Assembly (NCBI RefSeq): GCF_007859765.1
Contig: NZ_SIHJ01000004.1
Location: 220,490-284,489 of the forward strand
DNA: 64,000 nt
Direction: 5' to 3'
DNA from: Posidoniimonas corsicana
GTDB lineage: Bacteria > Planctomycetota > Planctomycetia > Pirellulales > Lacipirellulaceae
Shown here: piece after piece, positions 56,167 through 64,000 of the stretch
Layout: each line of letters begins with the position of its first letter
How positions within the stretch are numbered: position 1 is the first letter of the stretch
Notes under the pieces: model-generated
Seen by the model: the letters and a program-made list of their open reading frames with translations, nothing else
Told to the model about the DNA's origin: nothing
Databases searched by the model: none
Made by a program: the position numbers and the translations under genes

Positions 56167-57690
56167 ATGCGATCACTCGCCCCACCTTCGACCCGGTTTG
56201 TCGCGGCGTTGCTGGCAGCCTGCGGGATACTGTCCGCGGAGCACCTCCTGGCCGCCGACGGCGAAGCGGCTGCCGACAAGAAGGCCGACGCGCCCAAATC
56301 GATGCCGATGCTGCGGGTGCAGACCGCCGCGCCGGTGGTGAAGGCGGCCGCCGAGGCCAGTGAAGGTGAGGCCTGCGAGGGCGAGGCCTGCGAAGACGGC
56401 GCTTGCGAGACCGACGCCGCCCTGGCCGACGCGGCCGCGGGAGTCGTGGGCGGGGATGGAAAAGTAGCCGTGCACCCAACCCACCACCAAACCAAGATCA
56501 TCAGCGTCAACGGAGAGGGCCTCGCGAAGGCCGACCTGAAGAGCTTCTGCCTGGCGCCGGATGGCAAGATCCTGGCCGCCTGCGACGGCGACAGCGGTGA
56601 GGTGCGGGTGTTCTCGCCGGCGGGCGACTACGAGGACACCTGGAAGCTGTCGGTCAAGCCCGACGCGATCAACGTCGGCTCGGACGGACAGGTTTATGTC
56701 GCGGGCGGCGGCAAGCTGCTGCGGCTCGACTCGCAGGGGCTGGTGACGCACGAGGCCGCGTCGCCGCACCTGGAGGACACCGCCGCCAAGCGCGCCGAGA
56801 TCCGCGAGCAGCTGATCGCGCGGCAGAAGCAGTCGGTGGAGGCGTACGCCAAGATGAGCGAGCGTTACGACGATCGCCTCGCCAAGCTGCAGGACAAGCG
56901 GACCAAGCTTAAGGACGACGGCGAAGAAGTGCCCGCGTCGCTCGACCTGCAGATCAACAACGCGGAGCGGATGGTTGAGCAGTGGAAGAGCATAGTCGAC
57001 CAGCTCGGCGGCGGTAACCTGACGGAGGAGCAGCTCGAGCAGAAGGTGAACGACTCGCTGCGGAGCGCGTCCGCGGTGGCCTCGATCAGCGAATCGGGCG
57101 GCGATGTCTTTATCGCGACCCGCGAGGCGGCCGGCTACGGCTTCTGCGTGTGGAAGCTTGATCACGAGTTCACCAGCGGCGAGGTCATTGTCAAAGGCCT
57201 GAGCGGCTGCTGCGGCCAGATGGACGTGCAGTGCTGTGAGAACGGCATCTACGTGGCGGAGAACTCGCGGCACCGCGTGTACCACCTCGACGCGGCCGGC
57301 GAGGAGCTGGGCCAGTGGGGCCACGGCGCCCGTGACGGCCTGGAGGGCTTCGGCAGCTGCTGCAACCCGATGAACGTCGCGTTTGGGCCGGACCGCACGG
57401 TGTACACGGCCGAGTCCGGCACCGGCCGCATCAAGCGGTACTCGCCCGAGGGCGAGCTGCTGGAGCTGGTCGGCAAGGTGGACATCGTGCCCGGGTGCAA
57501 GAAGGTCTCGATCGCGGTCGACAAGTCGGGCGACCGTGTCTACATGCTGGACATCACGCGGCACCACATCGTGATGATGGAACGCGTGCCCGAGGGCGAC
57601 GAAGCGGAGTACACCGAGTACCGCACCGTGAAGGCGGATGCGGACGAAGCGGCGGCCGCTGTCGGCGTCGACGCCGTGCTGACGTACTAG
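56167..57690 (+). CDS. exported Cys-rich beta-propeller (NHL-like) protein with coiled-coil insert
   Basis: 507 residues. Signal peptide (RFVAALLAACGILSAEHLLA). Next is an acidic Cys repeat EGEACEGEACEDGACETD (about 67-85), then propeller blades (KSFCLAPDGKILAACDGDSG, PDAINVGSDGQVYVAGGGKL). At about 200-300 the propeller is interrupted by a helical coiled-coil (EIREQLIARQKQSVEAYAKM). Later blades carry paired Cys (GCCGQMDVQCCENGIYV, FGSCCNPMNVAFGP). The Cys pairs suggest metal, cofactor or disulfide chemistry in the periplasm. A perfect hairpin separates it from the next gene. Confidence 0.8.
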   Translation: MRSLAPPSTRFVAALLAACGILSAEHLLAADGEAAADKKADAPKSMPMLRVQTAAPVVKAAAEASEGEACEGEACEDGACETDAALADAAAGVVGGDGKVAVHPTHHQTKIISVNGEGLAKADLKSFCLAPDGKILAACDGDSGEVRVFSPAGDYEDTWKLSVKPDAINVGSDGQVYVAGGGKLLRLDSQGLVTHEAASPHLEDTAAKRAEIREQLIARQKQSVEAYAKMSERYDDRLAKLQDKRTKLKDDGEEVPASLDLQINNAERMVEQWKSIVDQLGGGNLTEEQLEQKVNDSLRSASAVASISESGGDVFIATREAAGYGFCVWKLDHEFTSGEVIVKGLSGCCGQMDVQCCENGIYVAENSRHRVYHLDAAGEELGQWGHGARDGLEGFGSCCNPMNVAFGPDRTVYTAESGTGRIKRYSPEGELLELVGKVDIVPGCKKVSIAVDKSGDRVYMLDITRHHIVMMERVPEGDEAEYTEYRTVKADADEAAAAVGVDAVLTY

Positions 57691-57693
57691 CCA

Positions 57694-57731
57694 ACGGGTC
57701 GGCGCCCTCCCGCGGGTGGGCGCCGACCCGT
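57694..57731 (+). terminator. strong hairpin between the two propeller genes
   Basis: Perfect 14-bp stem ACGGGTCGGCGCCC / GGGCGCCGACCCGT with a 10-base loop, starting three bases after a stop codon. No T-run follows, so it may be a rho-type or partial terminator, or an mRNA-stability element. Confidence 0.7.
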
Positions 57732-57755
57732 GTTCATTCAATAAGGGGGTAGTCG

Positions 57756-59876
57756 ATGCACCGGATTGCTTGGGGCTGCTTGGCGTTGATCGCCGCGGCG
57801 GCGCAGCCCGCCGTTGGCGCCGACGCGTCGGCGTCGTCCGCGGCCCAGCCGTTCTCGCTGGTGGTGATGGACCCGCTCGCCGCGCCGCTCTCCTGCCCGT
57901 GCGTCGAGGGCTACGCGCAGCGGAAGTACGAGGTGCTGGGCGAGCACCTGGAGAAGACGCTCGGCCGGCCGGTGACGGTCACCTTCGCCGAGTCGCTGGC
58001 CGGCGCCCTGAAGAAGGAGGGCTGCGACCACGCGGACCTGATCATCGGCAAGGATTCGGTGGTCCGGTCGGACGCGGCCAAGGCGGGCTACGGGCTGACC
58101 GTGCTGGGGCGACTGACCGACAAGCAGGGCGACTCCGAGCAGACCGGGCTGGTGGTGGTGCGCAGCCAGGACCAGGCCCAAACCGTGGGCGACCTTAAGG
58201 GTTACCGCGTGCTGTTCGGCCCGCCCGAGTGCGACGAGAAGTTCGCCGCGCCGCGCGAGCTGCTCACTAAGGCAGGCGTGAAGATCGCCGACGCCAAGCA
58301 GGCCGAGATCACCAGCGCGTGCAGCGACGGCGCGTGCAAGATCATCGAGTGGGGCGACGCCGAGCAGGCGGCCGCGGTGATCTCCAGCTACGCCGCGCCG
58401 CTGCTAGAGGGTTGCGGCACCATCAAGAAGGGCGACCTGCGAGTGGTCGGCAAGACCGAAGCGGTTCCGTTCATCACCGCGTTCGTCACCGACCGCGTCG
58501 ACGAGCCACAGGCCGCGGCGGTGCAGCACGCGCTGCTGACGGTCGCCGAGGACCCGCAGCTGCTGATCGCGCTGGAGTCGATGCTCGGCTTCATCGAACC
58601 CGACGAAGACTACCTGAAGCAGCACAGCCGCAACGCGCCGCAACCTAAGAAGCAGGCCGAACCCAAGCCGAACAAGCAGGCGTGGAACGACTTCCTCGGC
58701 CCCACCCGCGACGGGCGCGTCGCCTGGTTGCCGGAGTCGCTCGCCGAGCAGCCCACGGTGCTCTGGCGGCAGCCGCTGCTGCGGCCCGGCATGGGGGGCG
58801 TGGCCGCGACTGATGAGCACGTCGTGATCGGCGACCGCGACGCGTCGAACAACCTGGACGTTTGGCGATGCTACTCCGCCCGCGACGGCACCCCGCTGTG
58901 GACCATCGAGTACCCGGCGCTGGGCGCGCTGGACTACGACAACCTCCCCCGCGCGACGCCGGTCATCCACGAGCGTCGCGTTTTTTTGTTTGGGGCCTTC
59001 GGTGACCTGGTCTGCGCCGACCTCGACACCGGCGAGCAGCTGTGGGAGACCAACATCCGCTTCGACTTTGGCGTCATCGACGAGCAGGTGTGGGGGACGT
59101 GCTCCACGCCGCTGCTGGTTGACGGGCTGCTGATTGTGAGTCCGGGTGCGGCGGACGCGTCGCTCGTCGCGCTGGACGCCGAGTCGGGAACGCCGGTCTG
59201 GCAGGCGCCGGGCGGGCCGCACGCATACGCCTCGCCCGTGCTGGCCACGCTAGGCGGCGTGCGGCAGGTTGTGGCGTTCGACAAGACGTCGGTCGGCGGT
59301 TTCGACCCGGCCACCGGCCAGCGGCTGTGGACGCTGACGCCGCCCACCCCGGGCGACTTCAACGTCCCTACGCCGGTGGTGGTGGGCGGCAGGCTGTTGC
59401 TGGTGAGCGAGAACAACGGCGCCCGGCTGCACGGGTTCGATGACCAGGGCCGCATTGTCGAGCAGCCGGTTGCCATCTACCGCAAGCTGAAGCCCGACAT
59501 GAGCACGCCGACCGTCGCGGAAGGCCGCGTGCTGTGCGTGAAGGACCAGCTCTACTGCCTCGACGCCCGCACGCTGGAGCCCATCTGGCAGGGGGGCCGC
59601 CGGCAGTTTCCCGGCTACGCGCCGGTGCTGGCCACCGACCGCCGCGCGCTGACCTTCGCCAAGGGCGGGGAACTGCTGCTGGTCGACGCCCAGGCAGATG
59701 ACTTCACCATCTTAGGCCGCAGCCGGCCCTTTGAAGCCGCCGCCAACACTACCCTGTACGGCTGCCCGGCCCTGGTCGGCGGGCGGTTGTACCTCCGTGG
59801 TCCCAACGAGCTGGTCTGCATTGACCTCGCCGACCGGTCCGACGAATCAACGGCCCGTGTGAGCCGAGTTGACTGA
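57756..59876 (+). CDS. fusion of PhnD-like periplasmic binding domain and PQQ-like beta-propeller
   Basis: 706 residues. After a signal peptide (IAWGCLALIAAAAQPAVGA), residues about 30-290 resemble phosphonate-binding PhnD-type solute-binding proteins: VMDPLAAPLSCPCVEGYAQRK, EHLEKTLGRPVTVTFAESLA, TGLVVVRSQD, GDLKGYRVLFGPPECDEKF. A Lys/Pro linker leads into WNDFLGPTRDGRV and a PQQ-like propeller (about 310-700; LDTGEQLWETN, DAESGTPVWQAPG, DPATGQRLWTL). The binding part carries CPC and ACSDGAC Cys pairs. No transporter genes adjoin. It probably works with the Cys-rich propeller upstream. Confidence 0.82.
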   Translation: MHRIAWGCLALIAAAAQPAVGADASASSAAQPFSLVVMDPLAAPLSCPCVEGYAQRKYEVLGEHLEKTLGRPVTVTFAESLAGALKKEGCDHADLIIGKDSVVRSDAAKAGYGLTVLGRLTDKQGDSEQTGLVVVRSQDQAQTVGDLKGYRVLFGPPECDEKFAAPRELLTKAGVKIADAKQAEITSACSDGACKIIEWGDAEQAAAVISSYAAPLLEGCGTIKKGDLRVVGKTEAVPFITAFVTDRVDEPQAAAVQHALLTVAEDPQLLIALESMLGFIEPDEDYLKQHSRNAPQPKKQAEPKPNKQAWNDFLGPTRDGRVAWLPESLAEQPTVLWRQPLLRPGMGGVAATDEHVVIGDRDASNNLDVWRCYSARDGTPLWTIEYPALGALDYDNLPRATPVIHERRVFLFGAFGDLVCADLDTGEQLWETNIRFDFGVIDEQVWGTCSTPLLVDGLLIVSPGAADASLVALDAESGTPVWQAPGGPHAYASPVLATLGGVRQVVAFDKTSVGGFDPATGQRLWTLTPPTPGDFNVPTPVVVGGRLLLVSENNGARLHGFDDQGRIVEQPVAIYRKLKPDMSTPTVAEGRVLCVKDQLYCLDARTLEPIWQGGRRQFPGYAPVLATDRRALTFAKGGELLLVDAQADDFTILGRSRPFEAAANTTLYGCPALVGGRLYLRGPNELVCIDLADRSDESTARVSRVD

Positions 59877-59971
59877 GCCAGTCCGGCACGGCGCCTTACT
59901 TGCCTGCCGGCCGGTCGATCGCGACAATGGGATCAGCCCGCCACCGAGCCCTCCCTGTTGTCCCGCGTTTT

Positions 59972-60520
59972 ATGTCGCTCTCCGGACACCTGCTGACCGC
60001 CGCCCGAGACCTGCAGGACCCGAACTTCCTGCGGACGGTGGTGCTGCTGCTCGAGCACGGCGAGCAGGGCGCCCTGGGCGTGGTGCTCAACCGCCCCGGC
60101 GACAGTTCGGTGTCCGAGGTGTGGGACCACATCGACGCCGAGCCCTGCGATTGCGACCAGCTGATGAATGTCGGTGGCCCGGTTCAGGGGCCGCTGATCG
60201 CGCTGCACACCTCGCCCGACCTGGGCGAGAAGCGGGTGCTGCCGGGGCTGTTTATGTCCCTGCAGCGGGAGTCGATCGACCAACTGGTGCGGCAGGACGA
60301 ACACGAGTTCCGGCTCTACAGCGGCAACTCCGGCTGGGGCGGCGGACAGCTTGAGGGGGAGCTGCAGATGGGCGGCTGGCTCACCACGCCCGCCCGCAAG
60401 GAAGACGTCTTTGCCGACTCCGACGAGCTGTGGCGGAGCGTCACGAACCGGATCGGTCTGGAGATCATGCTGCCCGGCAAGCAGCGGGCCCACCTGCCGG
60501 CCGACCCCAACTTGAACTAG
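59972..60520 (+). CDS. YqgE/AlgH family protein (DUF179)
   Basis: 182 residues, family length. Motifs GHLLTAARDLQDPNFLRTVV, LLLEHGEQGALGVVLNRP, a GGPVQGPLIALH strand and SGNSGWGGGQLEGEL are diagnostic. The molecular role is unsettled; in pseudomonads it affects alginate gene expression. Start at MSLSGHLL (59972). Confidence 0.92.
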   Translation: MSLSGHLLTAARDLQDPNFLRTVVLLLEHGEQGALGVVLNRPGDSSVSEVWDHIDAEPCDCDQLMNVGGPVQGPLIALHTSPDLGEKRVLPGLFMSLQRESIDQLVRQDEHEFRLYSGNSGWGGGQLEGELQMGGWLTTPARKEDVFADSDELWRSVTNRIGLEIMLPGKQRAHLPADPNLN

Positions 60521-60526
60521 GCCCGC

Positions 60527-60976
60527 ATGGCGGACGCGTCTCCCGACTTCGCCGTCCGGCCGATGACCGCCGCCGACTACGACGCCGTGCACGCGCTCTG
60601 GCAGGCGACGCCCGGCGTGGGGCTCGACCCTTCGGACGAGCGGGCGCCGACCGAGCGGTACCTCCAGCGGAACCCGGGCCTCAGCCTGGTCGGAGTCGAC
60701 AGCGAAGGGAAGATAATCGCCGCGGTGCTCTGCGGGCACGACGGCCGCCGTGGTTATCTGTCGCACATGGCCGTTGCGCCGGCCGCCCGCGGCGCCGGGC
60801 TCGGACGTCAGTTGACCGAGCAGTGCCTGGCGGCGTTGGCGGGGCAGGGCGTGCTGAAGTGCAACGTGCGGATCTTCGCGGACAACCACGCCGCGGCGGG
60901 CTTTTGGCGGCGGATGGGGTTCGCTCCGCGGCAGGACCTGAGTGTAATGCAACGCACCACCGCTGCCGGCGAGTGA
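60527..60976 (+). CDS. GNAT-family N-acetyltransferase
   Basis: 149 residues. N-terminal FAVRPMTAADYDAVHALWQ, the acetyl-CoA-binding motif A SHMAVAPAARGAGLGRQLTE and the motif B NVRIFADNHAAAGFWRRMGF are typical GNAT. The substrate is unknown. It starts six bases after the YqgE stop, so the two are co-transcribed. Confidence 0.9.
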   Translation: MADASPDFAVRPMTAADYDAVHALWQATPGVGLDPSDERAPTERYLQRNPGLSLVGVDSEGKIIAAVLCGHDGRRGYLSHMAVAPAARGAGLGRQLTEQCLAALAGQGVLKCNVRIFADNHAAAGFWRRMGFAPRQDLSVMQRTTAAGE

Positions 60977-61264
60977 CGCGGCGCCAGCTAGCGAGCGAAC
61001 CCGCGGGGCCTGGTTTGGCTCAACTCGATAGGTCCCAACAGCCGAAAGGCTACCTAGAGGTTGGATTCTACCGATCTTAACGCCTAGAATTGGCCCGATG
61101 AACGTCGTCCCGCCCCACAGCTGTCTGTGTACGATCCCGGCTTGAGCCCTGTGGCTTGAGCTGGGCCTTCTGCGTCCGCCGCGTCGTTTCCGGCGCGGCA
61201 TCTCGCTCCGTCCGATCCCCGCCCGCCGTGCGCTAGCGGCGGCCCACAGCAGAGTGTTCGATCT

Positions 61265-62218
61265 ATGGCGACCGACTTCCGACTCAAAGAGCGTCTCCCG
61301 CGGCTGACCGACCGGCTGGTCGAGACCTACAGCCAGCACGCGATCATCAACCACCTGGACCACTGCCCGCTGCCCAAGTACGAGGCCGTGATCGATTCGA
61401 TCCAGGACCTCAAGGAGATCCTGTTCCCGGGCTACCGCCGCCGCGAGGGGCTGCACCACGGCAACATCGAGTACTACGTGGGCGACCTGGTCGACCGGCT
61501 GCACGACGCGCTCACCAAGCAGGTGGGCCGCGCGCTCCTGCACGAGGCGGGCGGGCACTGCGAAGACGGCACCGACTTTGAGGCCCTCGGCCAGGCCAAG
61601 GTGCTGGAGTTCCTCGACCGCCTGCCCCAGGTCCGCGCCCAACTGGCCACCGACGTGCAGGCCGCCTACGACGGGGACCCCGCGTGCAAGTGCCCGGCGG
61701 AGGTGATCTTCTGCTACCCGGGCCTCGAGGCGGTCACCGTGCACCGGCTGGCGCACGAGCTCTACAAGCTCGAGATCCCGTTCATCCCCCGCATGATGGC
61801 TGAGTGGTCCCACGCGCGGACCGGCATCGACATCCACCCGGGCGCCACAATAGGCGAGTACTTCTTCATCGACCACGGCACGGGGGTCGTGATCGGTGAG
61901 ACCTGCCGGATCGGCGACCACGTGAAAATCTACCAGGGCGTCACACTCGGCGCGGTCAGCTTCCCGACCGACGAGAACGGCCAGCTGGTCCGCGACCAGA
62001 AACGACACCCCACGATCGAGGACCACGTGGTGGTGTACGCCAACGCCACGATCCTGGGCGGGCGGACGGTGATCGGCGAGGGCTCGGTGATCGGCTCCAG
62101 CGTGTGGCTGACCAAGAGCGTCGCCCCCAACACCACCGTCACGATGGAGGCCCCTAGCCTCCGCATCCGCAACGAGGACGCCGACGCCCTTAAGCCGGAG
62201 GTGGGCTACCAGATCTAG
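61265..62218 (+). CDS. cysE: serine O-acetyltransferase (CysE/EpsC type)
   Basis: 317 residues. A helical N-terminal domain ([41 protein letters not shown]) leads into left-handed beta-helix repeats: [40 protein letters not shown], then [19 protein letters not shown]. The catalytic His-Gly in IDHGTG is present. It makes O-acetylserine for cysteine synthesis. The N-terminal 150 residues are longer than in E. coli CysE, resembling the EpsC-type subgroup. Preceded by 288 bases without a gene. Confidence 0.92.
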   Translation: MATDFRLKERLPRLTDRLVETYSQHAIINHLDHCPLPKYEAVIDSIQDLKEILFPGYRRREGLHHGNIEYYVGDLVDRLHDALTKQVGRALLHEAGGHCEDGTDFEALGQAKVLEFLDRLPQVRAQLATDVQAAYDGDPACKCPAEVIFCYPGLEAVTVHRLAHELYKLEIPFIPRMMAEWSHARTGIDIHPGATIGEYFFIDHGTGVVIGETCRIGDHVKIYQGVTLGAVSFPTDENGQLVRDQKRHPTIEDHVVVYANATILGGRTVIGEGSVIGSSVWLTKSVAPNTTVTMEAPSLRIRNEDADALKPEVGYQI

Positions 62219-62369
62219 CCCCGGGACCCGGCTGGCGCGGTCGCGCCGGTTGCGCGGACGCCGGGCCCTCTGGCGGTCGCGCAATGCCTAACAACAATTC
62301 CCGATTCTCGCGGGTCCGTGTATCATATTGAGACGGGCCCCAGATTCCTCTTTTCGGTCGGGAACAGCG

Positions 62370-64000
62370 TTGTACGCGTACTTTACGGTCCTCAACGGCG
62401 AGCAGGCGGGAGACAACCTGCCGCTGGACGCGGGCGTCGAAAACCTGGTCGGCCGTGGCGGCGACTGCCAGATCACGCTGCAGGACCGCATCTGCTCGCG
62501 CATCCACGCACGGGTCCGCTTCGACCACGAGGCCTGGACCATCGCCGACGCCGAGAGCCGCAACGGCACCTTCGTCAACGGGCAGAAGGTCACCGAGGCC
62601 ACGCTCGACGAGGGCCACACCGTCAAGATCGGCGCCACCGAGCTCGAGTTCCACCAGAGCGAAGAGCCGCTTACCGCCGAGGACGACGCCGCGCTGCTCA
62701 CACAGACCATCGTGCAGGACATGGAGGTCACCGAGGGCGCCATCAACGAGGCGTCGCTCACCGGGCTGCCCAACGCTGAGCAGGTTAAGGAGCTGATGCT
62801 GCTGTACCAGCTGTGCATCCGGCTGCTCGGCAGCGGCGACACCGACCAGGTGGTGCACACCGCGCTCGACCTGCTGCAGACCCGCACCAGCGCGTCGGTG
62901 GTCGGCTTCCTGTGGCTCAACGAACAGGGCGAGCTGCGTCCCAAGATCGTGCTGCCAACCGACGCCGCCAACCGAGTTTCGCTCAGCCCGTCACTCACGG
63001 AGCTGGTTTCCAAGCAGGGGCACGCGGTGTGGGTCGCCAACCAGGGCGGGCCCGACGAGCGCGAGCAGCTTGAGCACTTTGCCGACGCCATTTGCGCGCC
63101 GCTCGTCAAACGCGGCGACGAGGGCCAACGCAGCACGCTTGGCGCAATCCACGTCTACCTCGAGGCGGGACGATTCCGCCAGTCCGACTTCGATTTCATC
63201 ATCTCGGTCGCCAACATCGTGGTCACCGCGCTCGCCCGCGCGATGCAGTACAACTCGATGCGGGTCGACTACGAGCGGCTGGTCAGCACCTCCCCCGGCT
63301 ACGACGAGCTGATCGGCGAGAGCGAGCCGATGCTCGCCCTCAAGTCCAAGATCAGCCGCGTGGCCCGCGCGGCCGGCTGCGTGCTGGTCCGCGGCGAGAG
63401 CGGCGCCGGCAAGGAGCTGGTCGCCCGCGCGATCCACCGCGCCAGCCCCCGCGCCGAGCGGCCGATGGTTTCGGTCAACTGCGCCGCGATCCCCGCCGAC
63501 CTGATGGAGAGCCAGCTCTTCGGCCACAAGGCCGGCTCGTTCACCGGCGCCGACCGCGACCACACCGGCTACTTTCAGCAGGCCGACCTCGGCACGCTGT
63601 TCCTCGACGAGGTCGGCGAGATGACCCTCGAGGGCCAGGCCAAGCTGCTCCGCGTGATGGAGGGCCACCCGTTCCTGCCGGTCGGCGCCACCGAGCCGGT
63701 CTCGGTCGACGTGCGGGTGGTGGCCGCCACCAACCAAGACCTGCAGGAGTACGTCCGCAAGGGGAAGTTCCGCGAGGACCTGTATTACCGGCTGAGCGTG
63801 TTCGAGCTGTACCTGCCGCCGCTCCGCGACCGCGGCGACGACATCGGCCGCCTAGTCGAGTTCTTCCTGGACCACTTCCGCAAGCAGCACGGCCGCCCCG
63901 GCCTCAAGCTCAGCGGCAAGGCGGTCCACCGGCTGCTGGACTACCGCTGGCCCGGCAACGTCCGCCAGCTCCGCAACGTGATCGACAGCGCCGTGGTCAT
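62370..64000 (+). CDS. FHA-GAF-AAA+ sigma-54-dependent activator (truncated by window edge)
   Basis: At least 543 residues from a TTG at 62370 (GGGAA five bases upstream); no ATG lies near. The N-terminal FHA domain (VGRGGDCQITLQDRICSRIH, then AESRNGTFVNGQKV) binds phospho-Thr. A GAF domain spans about 140-290. The AAA+ domain follows with GESGAGKELVARAIHRASP (Walker A), ESQLFGHKAGSFTGAD and GTLFLDEVGEM (Walker B). The sigma-54 loop reads GSFTGA rather than GAFTGA. The expected C-terminal Fis-type HTH lies beyond the window. It would couple Ser/Thr kinase signals to RpoN promoters. Confidence 0.93.
   Translation, partial: MYAYFTVLNGEQAGDNLPLDAGVENLVGRGGDCQITLQDRICSRIHARVRFDHEAWTIADAESRNGTFVNGQKVTEATLDEGHTVKIGATELEFHQSEEPLTAEDDAALLTQTIVQDMEVTEGAINEASLTGLPNAEQVKELMLLYQLCIRLLGSGDTDQVVHTALDLLQTRTSASVVGFLWLNEQGELRPKIVLPTDAANRVSLSPSLTELVSKQGHAVWVANQGGPDEREQLEHFADAICAPLVKRGDEGQRSTLGAIHVYLEAGRFRQSDFDFIISVANIVVTALARAMQYNSMRVDYERLVSTSPGYDELIGESEPMLALKSKISRVARAAGCVLVRGESGAGKELVARAIHRASPRAERPMVSVNCAAIPADLMESQLFGHKAGSFTGADRDHTGYFQQADLGTLFLDEVGEMTLEGQAKLLRVMEGHPFLPVGATEPVSVDVRVVAATNQDLQEYVRKGKFREDLYYRLSVFELYLPPLRDRGDDIGRLVEFFLDHFRKQHGRPGLKLSGKAVHRLLDYRWPGNVRQLRNVIDSAVV

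Noticed and set aside
59933-62284. 783-codon minus-strand open frame across yqgE, GNAT and cysE
   Set aside because: It covers three well-supported plus-strand genes and the intergenic gap; composition is that of a shadow frame.

Overview
The window looks like a chromosome segment of a marine-type planctomycete, most likely Pirellulales/Lacipirellulaceae (inference). The reasons are high GC, many genes without clear Shine-Dalgarno sites, occasional TTG/GTG starts, a PEP-CTERM-type exported protein, a twin-arginine Gfo/Idh/MocA oxidoreductase, an MfnB-type C1-cofactor gene, a very long SecA and several small planctomycete-style hypothetical proteins.

Left chromosomal arm (1-23,184). It opens with the 3' end of an IS4/IS5-type transposase. 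A minus-strand block follows: PH-like membrane protein, M20 amidohydrolase, methyltransferase, RdgB, DedA protein, ApbE-type flavin transferase, phosphopantetheinyl transferase, ilvC, ilvN, YprB-like exonuclease, ferritin-like protein, SDR and ilvD. ilvC, ilvN and ilvD give most of the branched-chain amino acid pathway, but no ilvB is present. Next come a HAD hydrolase, a 2-Cys peroxiredoxin with a textbook terminator, a CheY-like receiver, a PHA-granule-type protein, MfnB, a Na+/H+ antiporter with a His-rich tail, RNase D, a Crp/Fnr regulator, a membrane-anchored zinc-finger protein and a DUF420 protein. An intact tRNA-Leu(UAA) ends this arm.

Integrated element (23,216-41,934). The 3' part of tRNA-Leu is repeated as a 56-bp direct repeat 18.7 kb downstream, and a tyrosine integrase sits directly beside the tRNA. 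This bounds a site-specifically integrated, phage-related element. Its right two thirds is a compact minus-strand cassette: regulator, small HTH/excisionase-like protein, Dam-type methylase, primase-polymerase/DUF3987 helicase-like protein, coiled-coil proteins, prohead-protease-like protein, Nu1-like HTH plus zinc ribbon, and tape-measure-like protein. No portal, large terminase or major capsid gene is recognisable. The left third holds a HigBA-like toxin-antitoxin pair and lower-GC plus-strand cargo: a PEP-CTERM-type secreted protein, a membrane-anchored protein, three tandem copies of a small unrecognised protein family and a 69-aa LuxR-type HTH protein. A close relative of that HTH protein lies just outside the right att site. 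Paired GGTGTCACCY motifs with the same 12-bp spacing occur inside both ends and are candidate recombination arm sites.

Right chromosomal arm (41,935-64,000). This carries the second HTH protein, an ABC ATPase, an inactive rhomboid-like protein, a Gfo/Idh/MocA oxidoreductase, KDO transferase (waaA), an orphan antitoxin-like protein, a 1234-aa secA, a HAMP-like protein and a TadE-TadG(VWA)-TadE pilus-type cluster. It continues with a Cys-rich beta-propeller next to a PhnD-like/PQQ-propeller fusion, then YqgE, a GNAT protein and a serine O-acetyltransferase. An FHA-GAF-sigma54 activator runs off the right edge.
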